Below, piece by piece: positions 1-8,780 of a DNA stretch of 64,000 nucleotides. This stretch comes from Xiheibacterium sp038325765. Lineage in GTDB: Bacteria > Myxococcota_A > Polyangia > Nannocystales > Nannocystaceae. The stretch's first letter is position 1. The number at the start of each line of letters is the position of its first letter. The notes below the pieces were generated by a model that saw only the letters and a program-made list of their open reading frames with translations, was not told the origin of the DNA and made no database searches. The position numbers and the translations under genes are program-made. The DNA is taken from the NCBI GenBank assembly GCA_038325765.1, contig JBBQJI010000030.1, forward strand, positions 1 through 64,000, read 5' to 3'.

Positions 1-1726
1 GGGCCGGGGCGAGCTGCAGATCGTCAGCGACGCGACGGCGTTCCCGGTCGCAGAGCTGCCTGCGGTGAGCACCGCGGCAGCGTGGGGCCTGCCCGGCATC
101 GCGCAGTGGGTGTCGAACCTGGCAAGCGACGTCGGGCGGACGCTGGACCGCTCGGCGCTGCGCTACGAAGAGCTGCTCGCGCTGTTCGAGCTCGACTTCA
201 TCAACCCGCCCGGCGCGCCGCCGGTGGCGATCGCGTTCTCGTCCCCGAGCTGCGATCTCGACGATGCCGAGATCGTGAACCTCGATGCGGGCGCGCTCGA
301 CCGCATCCATCGGTTCGTTCGGCTGTGGCGCAAGCGCGGCGTCTCGATGACCGCCGTCGATCGTCTCATCCGCGTGCTGGGAGGGGGCGCGCTCGATCGC
401 GATTGCCTCACCGCGATCGTCGGCGCCGACGCGGTCGCGGCGCGGCTTCCGGCAGGCATCGAAGCGCTGCTCGTGCTGTGGCAGCCGCTCGATACCCGCA
501 ACTACGAGGGCGAGCTGTCGCCGTATCACCGGCTGTTCGTGAACCGCCAGGTGACCCCGACGCTGGATTCCGCGTTCGCGGCGGCGAGCGGTGCGAGCGA
601 GATCCTCGCGCCTGGCCCCTTGCTTCCAAGCCACCACCCGAGCTTGCGCGCAGCGCTGCGGCTGCGGGCCGAGGATCTCGAGCTGCTCATCGACGCGACC
701 CTCACGGCGCCTGCCCAACGCGACCTCGCCAGCCTGTCGATCCTCACGCGCCACGCGACGCTCGCCCGCGCGCTCGGGGTATCGATCGCAGAGCTGCTGC
801 AGATACGCTCGTGGATCGCGGCCGATCCGTTCGCGTCGCCGGCCGACACCGCCGCATTCCTCGACGAGGTCGAACGGATCCGGGCCTCGGGGGTCGATCT
901 CGACGCGCTCGACTACGTGCTGCGTCACCGCTTCCGCACGGACGCGGGCCTGCATCCGACCGACGCCGAGCTCGGCGAGGTCCTCGCGGCGATCGTCCAG
1001 GCGGCGGCGCGTATCGAGGAGGCGTTGTCGGCCGTCACGGGAGATCCGCCGCAGCAGGTGGCCGAGCACCTGGGCGCGGTGTTCGCAGACCCGGCGATCG
1101 TCCGCGAGTGGGTGCGCATCCTCGGTCTCACGGGGGTGTTCCCCACCGCACCGGAGATGAGCGCCGAAGCTGCGTTCTTGATCGCGCACCTGCCGGCCTT
1201 CGTTCCAGCGGACTATGCCCAGGTCGTCGGGCACGCTCCCGCGACCGACGACCTCGTCATCCCCTCCGCCGTTTCGGTCGGCGGAAACGGCGCGCACAAG
1301 CATCGCGTCGCGGGCACGATGCGCACCAAGAACCAGGTCGGCAAGCGCTTCACCCGCGACCTCGCGCTGCTCGAGTTCCGGCACCGCCGCTTCCATGACC
1401 TGCGACGCACGTTCATCTCGCTCGCCCAGGCCGACGGGGCGAACCCGGGGCACCTCGAGAGCGTGACGCACACGCCCGCGTCCAGGAAGGCGTTCGACCT
1501 GTACACCTCGATCCCATGGGCCTCGAAGTGCGCTGCGGTCGCCGCGCTGCGGATCGCCGGCGACGAGGATCCCGAAGACCTCGCGCACCGCGTGCTACGT
1601 TTTGGCTACGCTGACGCAAACGGCCCCGCAGCAGGTGCTGCGGGGCCGTTTTCAGTGGAGGCGCCGGGAGTCGAACCCGGGTCCGAAGGCCTTCTCGAAG
1701 GACCTCTTCACGTGTGTGGCCGGTGA
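1..1726 (+). pseudogene. Toxin-complex A-like fragment fused to a tyrosine recombinase C-terminus
   Basis: The frame is open from the window edge, so the N-terminus lies upstream. The first ~400 visible residues resemble the alpha-helical part of insecticidal Tc toxin A subunits (neuraminidase-like/ABC-toxin N region): LRYEELLALFELDFINPP, then ALGVSIAELLQIRSWIAADP. From about position 1290 the character changes to the end of a phage-type tyrosine recombinase: the H-x-x-R box in FHDLRRTFISLA, then VTH, then the probable nucleophile in DLYTSIPW. The first catalytic arginine of the recombinase is absent, so it should be inactive. The last ~35 codons run through a terminator into antisense ssrA and are not real protein. 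I infer a deletion joined a toxin gene to an integrase at an ssrA attachment site. The toxin assignment is by pattern only. Confidence 0.7.
1617..1652 (-). terminator. Bidirectional intrinsic terminator of ssrA
   Basis: A perfect 13-bp stem (1621-1633 with 1636-1648) is flanked by AAA on the left and TTTT on the right, so it can terminate on either strand. On the minus strand it sits immediately after the tmRNA 3' end. On the plus strand it lies inside the tail of the chimeric toxin/recombinase frame. Confidence 0.85.
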
Positions 1727-2014
1727 ATTTGATCTCGGCTTCGGGCACGCCCATCGGCAGGCGATCCCGTTGCCCAACCGCAGTGTCTCGTCGTCACGCC
1801 GCGGTACTCGTGACGACCAGCTCGTGTGTCCACATGTGCAGGCTAATCGAGCCCCTCACCTGCACATGTCGTCGTTCTTAGGCGACGAGGGCCATGCGGC
1901 CGTAGCTGTTATCGTTGGCAGCTGTGTTTTCCCGGGCCGTTTTGACGCGGAGACCTGGGATCCGCGACACGCAATCTCTTCGTTCCGTGCCCCCGTCGAA
2001 ACCGTGACACCCCC
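1656..2014 (-). ncRNA. ssrA: Transfer-messenger RNA (tmRNA)
   Basis: tmRNA rescues stalled ribosomes and tags the nascent peptide for proteolysis. The 3' end has the T-arm (CCGGG/CCCGG stem around TTCGACT) followed by acceptor strand CGCCTCC and discriminator A. The 5' end GGGGGTG pairs with it over 7 bp, including two G-U pairs, and is followed by the typical TTTCGACGGGGG stretch. CCA is not encoded (the genome has CTG). The internal reading frame encodes the tag ANDNSYGRMALVA and stops with TAA. A strong terminator follows. The 3' end adjoins a recombinase remnant, as expected for the frequent use of ssrA as an island attachment site. Confidence 0.95.
1878..1919 (-). other. tmRNA tag-peptide reading frame
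   Basis: The resume codon is GCC at 1919-1917 and the stop is TAA at 1880-1878. The 13-residue tag ANDNSYGRMALVA begins with the common AND-N start and ends in A-L-V-A, whereas the usual bacterial ending is A-L-A-A. The C-terminal residues are the part read by ClpXP and related proteases. Confidence 0.9.
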
Positions 2015-2099
2015 GAGGAGGTCCGACCGCGTCCGGGGAGCCAGACGTGGTCGGTGAGGGATTATGGCGCCGCCTGTTACTCGATGCAAGGGGCGGGGC

Positions 2100-2846
2100 G
2101 TGCGTGCACCGGATCTCCGCTGGGACCGCGCCCCGCGCGAGCGTCTGCGGCACACTCGCGCCGCCGTGTCCGAGCGCCTCCGAGCCATCGCCGCCTGCGT
2201 GCCCGAGCACGCGCGCGTCGCCGACATCGGCACCGATCACGGCCGCCTGCTCGTGCACGTGCTCACCGATCGCAGCGCGGCGTGGGCGGTCGGCATCGAC
2301 TGCCGCGACAGTCCGCTCGCCGAAGCGCGCCGCACCCTCGCCGCCGCGCCGCCGCACATCGCCGCGCGCGCCGAGCTGCGCCGCGGCGATGGCCTCGCGC
2401 CGTTGTGGCCTGGCGAGGTCGACACGATCGTGATCGCGGGCATGGGTGGCCGCCGCATCGCAGAGATCCTCGCCGCCCACCCCGAGCGCACCAAAACCAC
2501 CGCACGCCTCGTGTTGCAGCCAACTACGGACTGGCAACTCCTGCGCCGCCACCTCGCACAGGCCGGCCTCGCCCCCGTCGACGAGCGCATCGTGTGGGAG
2601 CGCGGTCGGGCGCATTGGATGATCGCGCTGGCGCCGATGGCCGGCGCATGGCGGTGGGACGAGGACGACATCGGCTTCGGCCCGCTCCTGCGTCACACCC
2701 TCGATCCCGCGTATCTCGCGTGGCTCGTCGCCGAGCACGGTCGCCTGGTCGACATCACCGCGCCGTCCGAGGCACTCGCAGCGTGGGCCCTCCGCGTCGG
2801 CGAGGCGCTGCGACGGGCGACGAATCCCGGGGAAACCGGCTGTTAG
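2100..2846 (+). CDS. trmK: tRNA (adenine(22)-N1)-methyltransferase, TrmK family
   Basis: Predicted SAM-dependent methyltransferase that forms m1A22 in tRNA. The SAM-binding motif is VADIGTDHG, unusual for Rossmann methyltransferases but typical of TrmK; the family motif IAGMGG and a later LVLQPTTDW stretch are also present. Length (~248 residues from this start) suits the family. I chose GTG at 2100 because AAGGGG lies six bases upstream; GTG at 2166 begins where TrmK homology begins and is an alternative. The gene diverges from ssrA, and its stop overlaps the stop of the convergent FHA gene by a few bases. The family assignment is firm. Confidence 0.85.
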   Translation: MRAPDLRWDRAPRERLRHTRAAVSERLRAIAACVPEHARVADIGTDHGRLLVHVLTDRSAAWAVGIDCRDSPLAEARRTLAAAPPHIAARAELRRGDGLAPLWPGEVDTIVIAGMGGRRIAEILAAHPERTKTTARLVLQPTTDWQLLRRHLAQAGLAPVDERIVWERGRAHWMIALAPMAGAWRWDEDDIGFGPLLRHTLDPAYLAWLVAEHGRLVDITAPSEALAAWALRVGEALRRATNPGETGC

Positions 2847-3811
2847 CGACGCATCGGCGGCAGCACGTCGGGACCGAAGATCGGACGGCCGATGAACGCC
2901 ACACCGGTGTCGCCGGTCTCGGCGTGGGTCCACACCACGCGGGCGGAGAACGCGATGCCGCTGCGCTCGCCGTCACCGGTCGCGACCAGCAGCCAGCACA
3001 CCGTGCCGACCGGCAGCGGCTCGACGGATCGCAGCTTCGCACCCTCGGCGCCGCAGTCGATCATCTCGGCGACCGAGGTGACGACCTCGGGTCCGCGCCG
3101 CACACCCAGCATCACCGACGTGCGGCACGGCAGGCGACGGCCAGCCCGACGGGTGTAGTTCGCGGCCCCATGCTCGACGTTGGCGAACTTGGTCGCGAGC
3201 AGCCGCGCGCGGGTCGAGTCGCGGGCACCGACGTCGACGAGCCCGCGGTACTCCACCACTTCGCGCAGCACCACCAGCCACTGGGCGTCGTTCGGCGGCG
3301 CGACGACCGTCTCGGACGGGACGACGTGCATCTCGGGCTGCGTCGGCACCTCGGAAGCGCGACGCGGACCGCGGTCGACGGACCGGGCGGCTTGCGCAGG
3401 GGCGGCTTGCGCACGGTCATCCTGATCATGGTCGTCCGTCATCTGCGGCACCTCGCGTCGGGTCTGGCGCACCGTGACGAAGCCGTTGACCTTGGGGACC
3501 GCGACGACGGGCGCGTCGCCGTCGTCGAGCTCGTAGCGCAGGCGGAAGCCGCAGATCTCCACGACCGCGCCCGCCTCGAGCACCGCCCGGCGCACGCGCT
3601 TGCCGTCGACACGCATCCCCGACTTGCTGTCGAGATCGGCGATCGTGAAGTGGCCGTCGGGTTGCCGCTCGATGAGCGCGTGGAAGCGCGACACGGACTC
3701 GTCGACGAGCTGGACGTCGGCGATGGCGGCGCGGCCGAGCGTCACGCGCTCGTGGACGAGGTAGGTCGCACCAGGGCGAATCCCGGAGAGGGCACGGAGT
3801 ACCGGACGCAT
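2843..3811 (-). CDS. FHA domain protein with C-terminal PilZ-like domain
   Basis: 322 residues from ATG 3811. The N-terminal FHA domain (about residues 10-95) shows LGRAAIADVQLVDESVSRFH followed by DLDSKSGMRVDG, the phosphothreonine-binding signature. A proline/alanine-rich acidic linker follows (~105-165). The C-terminal ~110 residues have PilZ character: an RR...R start, D-C-x-x-x-G-A in the middle, and a closing VVWTH...GVAFIG. FHA domains read Ser/Thr phosphorylation and PilZ domains often bind cyclic di-GMP, so this may link the two signals. That is inference; c-di-GMP binding residues are not clear-cut. Confidence 0.75.
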   Translation of the reverse strand: MRPVLRALSGIRPGATYLVHERVTLGRAAIADVQLVDESVSRFHALIERQPDGHFTIADLDSKSGMRVDGKRVRRAVLEAGAVVEICGFRLRYELDDGDAPVVAVPKVNGFVTVRQTRREVPQMTDDHDQDDRAQAAPAQAARSVDRGPRRASEVPTQPEMHVVPSETVVAPPNDAQWLVVLREVVEYRGLVDVGARDSTRARLLATKFANVEHGAANYTRRAGRRLPCRTSVMLGVRRGPEVVTSVAEMIDCGAEGAKLRSVEPLPVGTVCWLLVATGDGERSGIAFSARVVWTHAETGDTGVAFIGRPIFGPDVLPPMRR

Positions 3812-4043
3812 CGAGATGCGCCACCGATACCACGGCGGATCGGCGGCGACGAGGTGGTGCAGCGGGTTGCGAACGCGATCTTTCGGCCAGCGCGCAACCG
3901 CACCGCGCCGGGCTCGGGCGCGGCGTTCGAGCGCCGTGGTCGGGCACCCGGCAGTGCAGCGCTTGCTGCGATCGCAACCGTGGCGTAGCGTCGAGCCGCC
4001 GCATGCAGCGCAGCATGGTGCCCCCGCAGCGGAGATAGACAAT

Positions 4044-4403
4044 ATGGCCATCGCCCGCGGCACACCCAGCGTTCGCAAGGATCTGTTCGGCGGCACCGGC
4101 ACGGTGCTCGTGTGGGACCTGCTGCAGCCGACGGCAGCGCCGCCGTTCACTGCGGTGCTCTCGTGCGAGCTCGCCGAGGGCGGCCGCGTCGGTCGCCACG
4201 TGCAGCAACTCGACGCCGAGCTCGTGATCGGCGTCTCGGGCTGCGGCGAGGCGCGCGTCGACGATCGCCCCATCGCCTTCGGCCCCGGCGCCGTCGTCTA
4301 CGTGCCCCACGGCAGCCGCATCGAGCTCGTCAACGAGCTCGACGACGCACCGCTGTGCTACCTCATCGTCAAGGCGGCGCCCGCCCCGTCGATCCCCGCG
4401 TGA
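4044..4403 (+). CDS. Small cupin-domain protein
   Basis: 119 residues, ATG 4044 preceded by GGAG nine bases upstream. The sequence has a single cupin beta-barrel pattern: GGRVGRHVQQLDAELVIGVSG, then GPGAVVYVPHGSRIELVN. Only one of the usual metal-binding histidines is obvious in motif 1, so metal content is uncertain. It is the first gene of an apparent operon with lysC (four-base gap) and a reductase. Substrate unknown; a sensing or isomerase role cannot be told from sequence. Confidence 0.7.
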   Translation: MAIARGTPSVRKDLFGGTGTVLVWDLLQPTAAPPFTAVLSCELAEGGRVGRHVQQLDAELVIGVSGCGEARVDDRPIAFGPGAVVYVPHGSRIELVNELDDAPLCYLIVKAAPAPSIPA

Positions 4404-4407
4404 GCCC

Positions 4408-5715
4408 ATGCTCGTCGTCCAGAAGTATGGCGGCTCGTCGGTCGCCAACCGCGAACGGATCCACGCCTGCGCCGCCCGCTGCCTGGCCACCCACGCCGCC
4501 GGCCACCGCGTGCTGGTCGTGGTCTCGGCGATGGCGGGCGAGACCAACCGCCTGATCGCGCTGGCCAACGGCGTGGTGCGCCCCGACGCCGATCTTTCGG
4601 CGACACCACGCGGCAGCGATGTCGCCCCCGCGGTGCGAACACCCGAGCACGAGCGCGAGCTCGATCAGCTCGTCGCCACCGGCGAGGTCGTGAGCGCCGC
4701 CCTGGTCGCGATGGCGATCCAGACCGCGGGCGGCAAGGCGGTGTCGCTGGTCGGCCGCCAGCTCGGCATGCACACCGACCGCAGCTTCGGCCGCGCCAAG
4801 ATCGTCGGCATCGACGCGGCGCGGATCAACGCCGAGCTCGACGGCGGCGCCATCGTGGTGTGCGCAGGATTCCAGGGCACCGACGCCAAGGGCGACACCA
4901 CCACCTTGGGCCGCGGCGGCTCCGATACCTCCGCGGTGGCCCTGGCCGCGGCGTTGTCGGCGGACGTCTGCGAGATCCTCACCGACGTCGACGGCGTCTA
5001 CACCACCGATCCACGGGTGGTGCCGACCGCCCGCAAGATCGCTCGTCTCAGCTACGAGGAGATGCTCGAGCTCGCCGGCCAGGGCGCGAAGGTGTTGCAG
5101 ATCCGCAGCGTCGAGCTGGCGATGCGCTACGGCGTGCACATCCACGTGCGCACCAGCTTCGACGACACAGCCGGGACCATGATCGTCCCCGAGGAGCCAG
5201 CCATGGAATCCATTCTCGTCTCGGGTGTCGCGCTCGAGCGCAACGAAGCCAAGGTCACACTCACGGGCCTGCCCGATGTGCCCGGCGTGGTCGCGCGCAT
5301 CTTTTCGGCGATGGCCGAGCTCGGCATCGTCGTCGACATGATCATCCAGAACGCCGGCGCCGGCGGCCTCGCCGACGTCACCTTCACCGTACCCGAGGCC
5401 GAGCTGCAGCGCGCCCGCGATGCGCTCGACAGCATCCAGTTCGGCGACGCGCCGCCCGTCATCCATGGCGACCGCGAGATCTGCAAGATCTCGATCGTGG
5501 GCCTTGGCATGCGCACCCACGCCGGCGTCGCCGCCAAGGCCTTCGCCCTGCTCGCCGCCGAAGGCATCAACGTGCAGATGGTCTCGACCTCGGAGATCAA
5601 GATCTCGGTGGTGGTTCACGAGCGCTACGGCGAGCTGGCGCTGCGGGTGCTCCACGACGGCTTCGGCCTGGGTGACGGCGGGCTCGCGCCGCCGGCCACA
5701 GAGTCGCGGGCATGA
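4408..5715 (+). CDS. lysC: Aspartate kinase
   Basis: Catalyses ATP-dependent phosphorylation of aspartate, the first step to lysine/diaminopimelate, threonine and methionine. The N-terminal kinase domain shows VVQKYGGSSVAN and the LGRGGSDTSAVALA motif, and the regulatory end carries two ACT domains (DVPGVVARIFSAMAELGI and a second around AGVAAKAFALLAAEGINVQM) that normally bind feedback inhibitors. At 435 residues it is a normal monofunctional length. The start lies four bases after the cupin gene and its stop overlaps the next start (ATGA). Confidence 0.95.
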   Translation: MLVVQKYGGSSVANRERIHACAARCLATHAAGHRVLVVVSAMAGETNRLIALANGVVRPDADLSATPRGSDVAPAVRTPEHERELDQLVATGEVVSAALVAMAIQTAGGKAVSLVGRQLGMHTDRSFGRAKIVGIDAARINAELDGGAIVVCAGFQGTDAKGDTTTLGRGGSDTSAVALAAALSADVCEILTDVDGVYTTDPRVVPTARKIARLSYEEMLELAGQGAKVLQIRSVELAMRYGVHIHVRTSFDDTAGTMIVPEEPAMESILVSGVALERNEAKVTLTGLPDVPGVVARIFSAMAELGIVVDMIIQNAGAGGLADVTFTVPEAELQRARDALDSIQFGDAPPVIHGDREICKISIVGLGMRTHAGVAAKAFALLAAEGINVQMVSTSEIKISVVVHERYGELALRVLHDGFGLGDGGLAPPATESRA

Positions 5716-6704
5716 CGATACTGGTCACGGGCGCCACCGGCCACGTCGGCGGCAACCTGGTGCGCACGCTGATAGCAGGCGGCGCCACGGTGCGGACGCT
5801 AGTCCACTCCGGCACTGCCGCACTCGAGGGGCTCGACGTCGAGCGTGTGTCCGGCAGCGTCGACGACCCGGCCAGCCTAGACGCTGCCATGCGCGGCGTG
5901 AGCGAGGTCTACCACCTCGCCGCGATCATCTCGATCCTCGGCGATCGCGGCGGCGCGCTCACCCGGATCAACGTCGACGGTGCGCGGTGCGTCGCCCGGG
6001 CAGCGCGGCGGGCCGGCGTACGGCGGCTCGTCCACATGAGCTCGTGCCACGCCTTCGATCTCGACCACACACCCGGCGCAATCGACGAGTCGGTGCCGCG
6101 GCCCAAGGCCACGGATCCGTTCTACAACCGCTCCAAGGCCCTGGGCGAGGCCGCCGTGCGCGAGGAGATCAAAGCCGGCCTCGACGCCGTCATCGTCAAC
6201 CCGACCGGGGTCATCGGCCCCTTCGACTTCGGCCCGTCGCGGATGGGTCGCTTCTTCCTCGCCCTCGCGCGCGGGCGGCTGCCGAGCCTCATCGACGGCG
6301 GCTTCGATTTCGTCGATGTCCGCGATCTCGTCGCCACCACGATCGCCGCGGCAAGCCGCGGTCGCACCGGCGAGAACTACCTGGTGGGCGCTCGCTACGT
6401 CGCCGTGCGCGAGGTCGCTGCCGTCGCCGCGGATGCGTGCGGCGTGGCGGCGCCCCGCATCGTCGCGCCGATGTGGCTGGCGCGCGCCGGCGCCCCGTTC
6501 ATGGACGGTTTCGGTCGCGTCACCGGGCGCGAGCCGCTGTACACCAGCGAGTCGCTGCACGCGCTGCGTGCGGGCCGGATCTGCTCCGATCGCGCCGCCG
6601 CCGAGCTCGGCCATGCGCCGCGTCCACTCGCCGACACGGTGCGCGACGTCTATGCATGGTTCGAGCAGGCCGGCATGCTGCCGCGGCGTCGCCCCGCATG
6701 GTGA
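5712..6704 (+). CDS. NAD(P)-dependent epimerase/reductase (extended SDR)
   Basis: 330 residues. The Rossmann glycine motif GATGHVGG is at the N-terminus, with the active-site Y-x-x-x-K in YNRSKALGE near residue 137 and an upstream serine in HMSSCHAF. It resembles dihydroflavonol-4-reductase-like and 3-beta-hydroxysteroid dehydrogenase-like extended SDRs. The substrate cannot be named. The ATGA overlap with lysC suggests cotranscription, but no lysine-pathway step needs this enzyme, so the link is probably transcriptional only. Confidence 0.85.
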   Translation: MTILVTGATGHVGGNLVRTLIAGGATVRTLVHSGTAALEGLDVERVSGSVDDPASLDAAMRGVSEVYHLAAIISILGDRGGALTRINVDGARCVARAARRAGVRRLVHMSSCHAFDLDHTPGAIDESVPRPKATDPFYNRSKALGEAAVREEIKAGLDAVIVNPTGVIGPFDFGPSRMGRFFLALARGRLPSLIDGGFDFVDVRDLVATTIAAASRGRTGENYLVGARYVAVREVAAVAADACGVAAPRIVAPMWLARAGAPFMDGFGRVTGREPLYTSESLHALRAGRICSDRAAAELGHAPRPLADTVRDVYAWFEQAGMLPRRRPAW

Positions 6705-6716
6705 ACGCGTCCGGCG

Positions 6717-6977
6717 TCACCCGGCGGCGACGTCGACGAACGTCAGGCGCGCCAGCCCGCGCAGCCGCTTGATCTGCGCCTCGACGCGCTGGGCCTCGCC
6801 GCGCGTGGCGAACGGTCCGAAGGTCTTCGCCACCCGCCACGGTCGTCCGGCGCGGGTGCTCTTGGCGCCGCCAGGCACGCGGCCGTTGTGCTGCGACAGC
6901 CGCTGCTTCACGTCGAGCGCGATGCCGACGTACGTCCGCGGCCCGCTGCGCGAGCGCAGCACGTACACCACCCACAC
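6717..6977 (-). CDS. GIY-YIG nuclease-superfamily small protein
   Basis: About 86 residues from GTG 6977. It has the GIY-YIG fold pattern: VVYVLRS, then TYVGIALDVKQRLSQHN (GIY-YIG with R and the downstream H-N), a GAKSTR stretch, and AEAQIKRLRG-type ending. It resembles the UPF0213/SLX1-like single-domain family often of unknown cell role. The start is uncertain: the frame is open further upstream but would overlap the preceding lipoprotein gene, which ends at 6997. It probably follows that gene in one transcript. Confidence 0.8.
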   Translation of the reverse strand: MWVVYVLRSRSGPRTYVGIALDVKQRLSQHNGRVPGGAKSTRAGRPWRVAKTFGPFATRGEAQRVEAQIKRLRGLARLTFVDVAAG

Positions 6978-6996
6978 CGCGGCGACCGCGACGGGC

Positions 6997-7653
6997 TCAC
7001 CCGCCGGGGAGCGCGACGAGCTCGTACGTGATGTCGGTCTTGTCGGCCTCGTCGCCGCCGTTGCCACGATCGTGCACCTTTGCATAGAGACCCGGTCGGT
7101 CGACGATCATCCACACGGTCTTGCCGTTGCCGAAGAAATCGGTGAGTTCGGCCTTTGCGGCGTCGAAGGTGCCGGCCGGCACGGTGATCGACTCGCGTCC
7201 GGCCATCGCGATCGTCGGCTTCTCCATCGCGAACAGCGGACTGAGCGTCGAGTGCGGCGCGGTCGCCGGCATCGCCGAGGCCTTGTTGCTGCCCGGATCG
7301 GGAGCGATCGTGAACGAGGTCGTCGCGCCGTCGTCGTCGGCGCGCTCGAGCACGTAGGTCAGGGTGCCGCCGACCTTCTTGCCCTTGGCGTCGGTCCCGG
7401 TGCGGGCATACGCCACCTTGGTGCCCTGAGCCATCGCGGTCTCCACCGCATCGGCCGCCCACGGCGAGGCGTTGGGGTCTTCGGGGGGCTTGGCCTTGGG
7501 CTTGGCCGCCGGCTTGGCCGCCTCGGGCTCGGGCTTCGCGACCGCCTTCGCGATCGACTGCCCCTGCCCCGTCCCGCCCCCGTCACACGCCGGCAGCGTG
7601 ATGCACAGCAGGGCCGACATCCCGTGGATGAGCATGAGCGTGGTCGACTTCAC
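6997..7653 (-). CDS. Putative lipoprotein of unknown function
   Basis: 218 residues. The signal peptide ends in a lipobox (ITLPAC, Cys at residue ~23) followed by a flexible Ala/Pro/Lys-rich segment (~40-62). The remainder is a soluble domain with no recognisable motif; a stretch SITVPAGTFDAAKAEL resembles periplasmic beta-sheet lipoproteins that process or sense conserved substrates, but this is weak. It lies upstream of the GIY-YIG gene on the same strand. Confidence 0.75.
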   Translation of the reverse strand: MKSTTLMLIHGMSALLCITLPACDGGGTGQGQSIAKAVAKPEPEAAKPAAKPKAKPPEDPNASPWAADAVETAMAQGTKVAYARTGTDAKGKKVGGTLTYVLERADDDGATTSFTIAPDPGSNKASAMPATAPHSTLSPLFAMEKPTIAMAGRESITVPAGTFDAAKAELTDFFGNGKTVWMIVDRPGLYAKVHDRGNGGDEADKTDITYELVALPGG

Positions 7654-7737
7654 GCGGCCGACGATATCACGCCCGCGGCGCCCGCGGCGATCCGCGCCGA
7701 CGCGTGGGGCACCTGCAGCCTCCGATCCGCGCTTCGA

Positions 7738-8250
7738 TCAGTCGACGAGTTGCGCGGCCTGCAGCATCGACGCCGCGACGGCGAGCGAGCTCAGCGTCGC
7801 CGTCGCCCACAGCGGCCGCAGCCATCCCGCACGCACATTCGGCGGCGCCCGCAGCACCGCGAACACGCCGACGAGGGCCAGCGCGGCGAGATGGACACAC
7901 GACCACGCTGCCGCGAGCTCGGCGTCGTGGAAACCGAAGGCGAGGACGATGCCGACGGGCTGCATGATCGCCGCGGTCGCGAGCACCAGCGGCGCCCGCG
8001 GCCAACCCCGCGAAACCTTCACCATCCCGACCAGGCACGCGAGGGTGGCGGCGAGGCCGAGCCCGTCGACCAGCGGCCACAGGGCCGACGTCGCCTGGCC
8101 CACCGCCTGCCACCACAGAGCAGCCGAGTCGCGCAGGACGCAATCGACCGCGACGAAGGCGCCGACGGCGACGACGAGGGCCGCGGTCACTCGCGGGGCA
8201 ACCGTGCACGGCCAGGGCCCCACGGTCGTGCACGTCGCCGGCGATATCAT
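7738..8250 (-). CDS. Four-helix integral membrane protein, unknown function
   Basis: 170 residues from ATG 8250. Four hydrophobic segments are visible: VTAALVVAVGAFVAVD, GLGLAATLACLVGMVK, LVLATAAIMQPVGIVLAF and LAALALVGVFAVL, with a fifth weak one near the C-terminus. No catalytic motif is seen. A longer open frame upstream of 8250 is Ser/Pro/Leu low complexity and overlaps the divergent TerB-like gene, so it is not used. Confidence 0.6.
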   Translation of the reverse strand: MISPATCTTVGPWPCTVAPRVTAALVVAVGAFVAVDCVLRDSAALWWQAVGQATSALWPLVDGLGLAATLACLVGMVKVSRGWPRAPLVLATAAIMQPVGIVLAFGFHDAELAAAWSCVHLAALALVGVFAVLRAPPNVRAGWLRPLWATATLSSLAVAASMLQAAQLVD

Positions 8251-8342
8251 GGCATCGTCGAGGGTAGCACGCGACTCGCCGAGCGCCTGGGGTGATGGTG
8301 ATGACGACGCAGAGACCACGGCGGGTGGGAGTGGGAGTAGAA

Positions 8343-8780
8343 ATGGCAGTGGGAGAGGGACTGCAACGGGCCGTCTTCGATGTGATCCGCGGCGCACTCG
8401 AAGACGATCGCCGCGAGAAGACATTGGCATCGCGGTTGCTCATGCGCATGTGCGTGATCGATGGCGCGCTGCACCCGGCCGAGCACGCGGTGCTCGACTC
8501 GACCATGGCGCGCCACGGTCTGGACGGCGAGGCGCGACGCCGCATCGGCGCCGAGATGGCGACGTTGCTCGGCCACGCGCCCGACCCGGCGCTCGCCGCC
8601 CAGGCCGCCGCCGACGCCGCCTGTGACGTCGACTCGCTCGTCGCCCAGCTGCCCGCCTCGGCGCTGGGCGAGCTCGCGGCGCATCTCGAGCACGGAGCGT
8701 GGGCGGATGGCGAGATCGTCCCGGCCGAGCGGTGGCTGCTCGAGCGCGTGCAGCAACACCTGGCGGCGGCCCGGCAGTGA
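8343..8780 (+). CDS. TerB-like helical protein
   Basis: 145 residues from ATG 8343, with a purine-rich GGGAG just upstream; ATG 8292 is an in-frame alternative. The helical pattern LLMRMCVIDGALHPAEHAVL resembles the TerB/tellurite-resistance fold, where D-G-x-x-x-x-x-E marks a conserved acidic turn; a second related turn is WADGEIVPAERWLL. TerB-like domains bind metals in some proteins, but no function is implied here. Its stop overlaps the next start (GTGA). Confidence 0.6.
   Translation: MAVGEGLQRAVFDVIRGALEDDRREKTLASRLLMRMCVIDGALHPAEHAVLDSTMARHGLDGEARRRIGAEMATLLGHAPDPALAAQAAADAACDVDSLVAQLPASALGELAAHLEHGAWADGEIVPAERWLLERVQQHLAAARQ

Noticed and set aside
1602..2057. Plus-strand frame with a GVEPGSE-like protein segment
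   Set aside because: That segment is the translated T-arm of ssrA, a well-known false coding signal.
1878..2933. Long minus-strand frame that contains the tmRNA tag
   Set aside because: It reads across trmK antisense and into ssrA; the tag sequence is explained by the tmRNA.
4369..5655. Long minus-strand frame opposite lysC
   Set aside because: High-GC antisense shadow rich in His/Asp/Gly; the sense strand encodes an intact aspartate kinase.
7738..8430. Extended start for the membrane protein
   Set aside because: The extra residues are low-complexity Ser/Pro/Leu antisense to the TerB-like gene.
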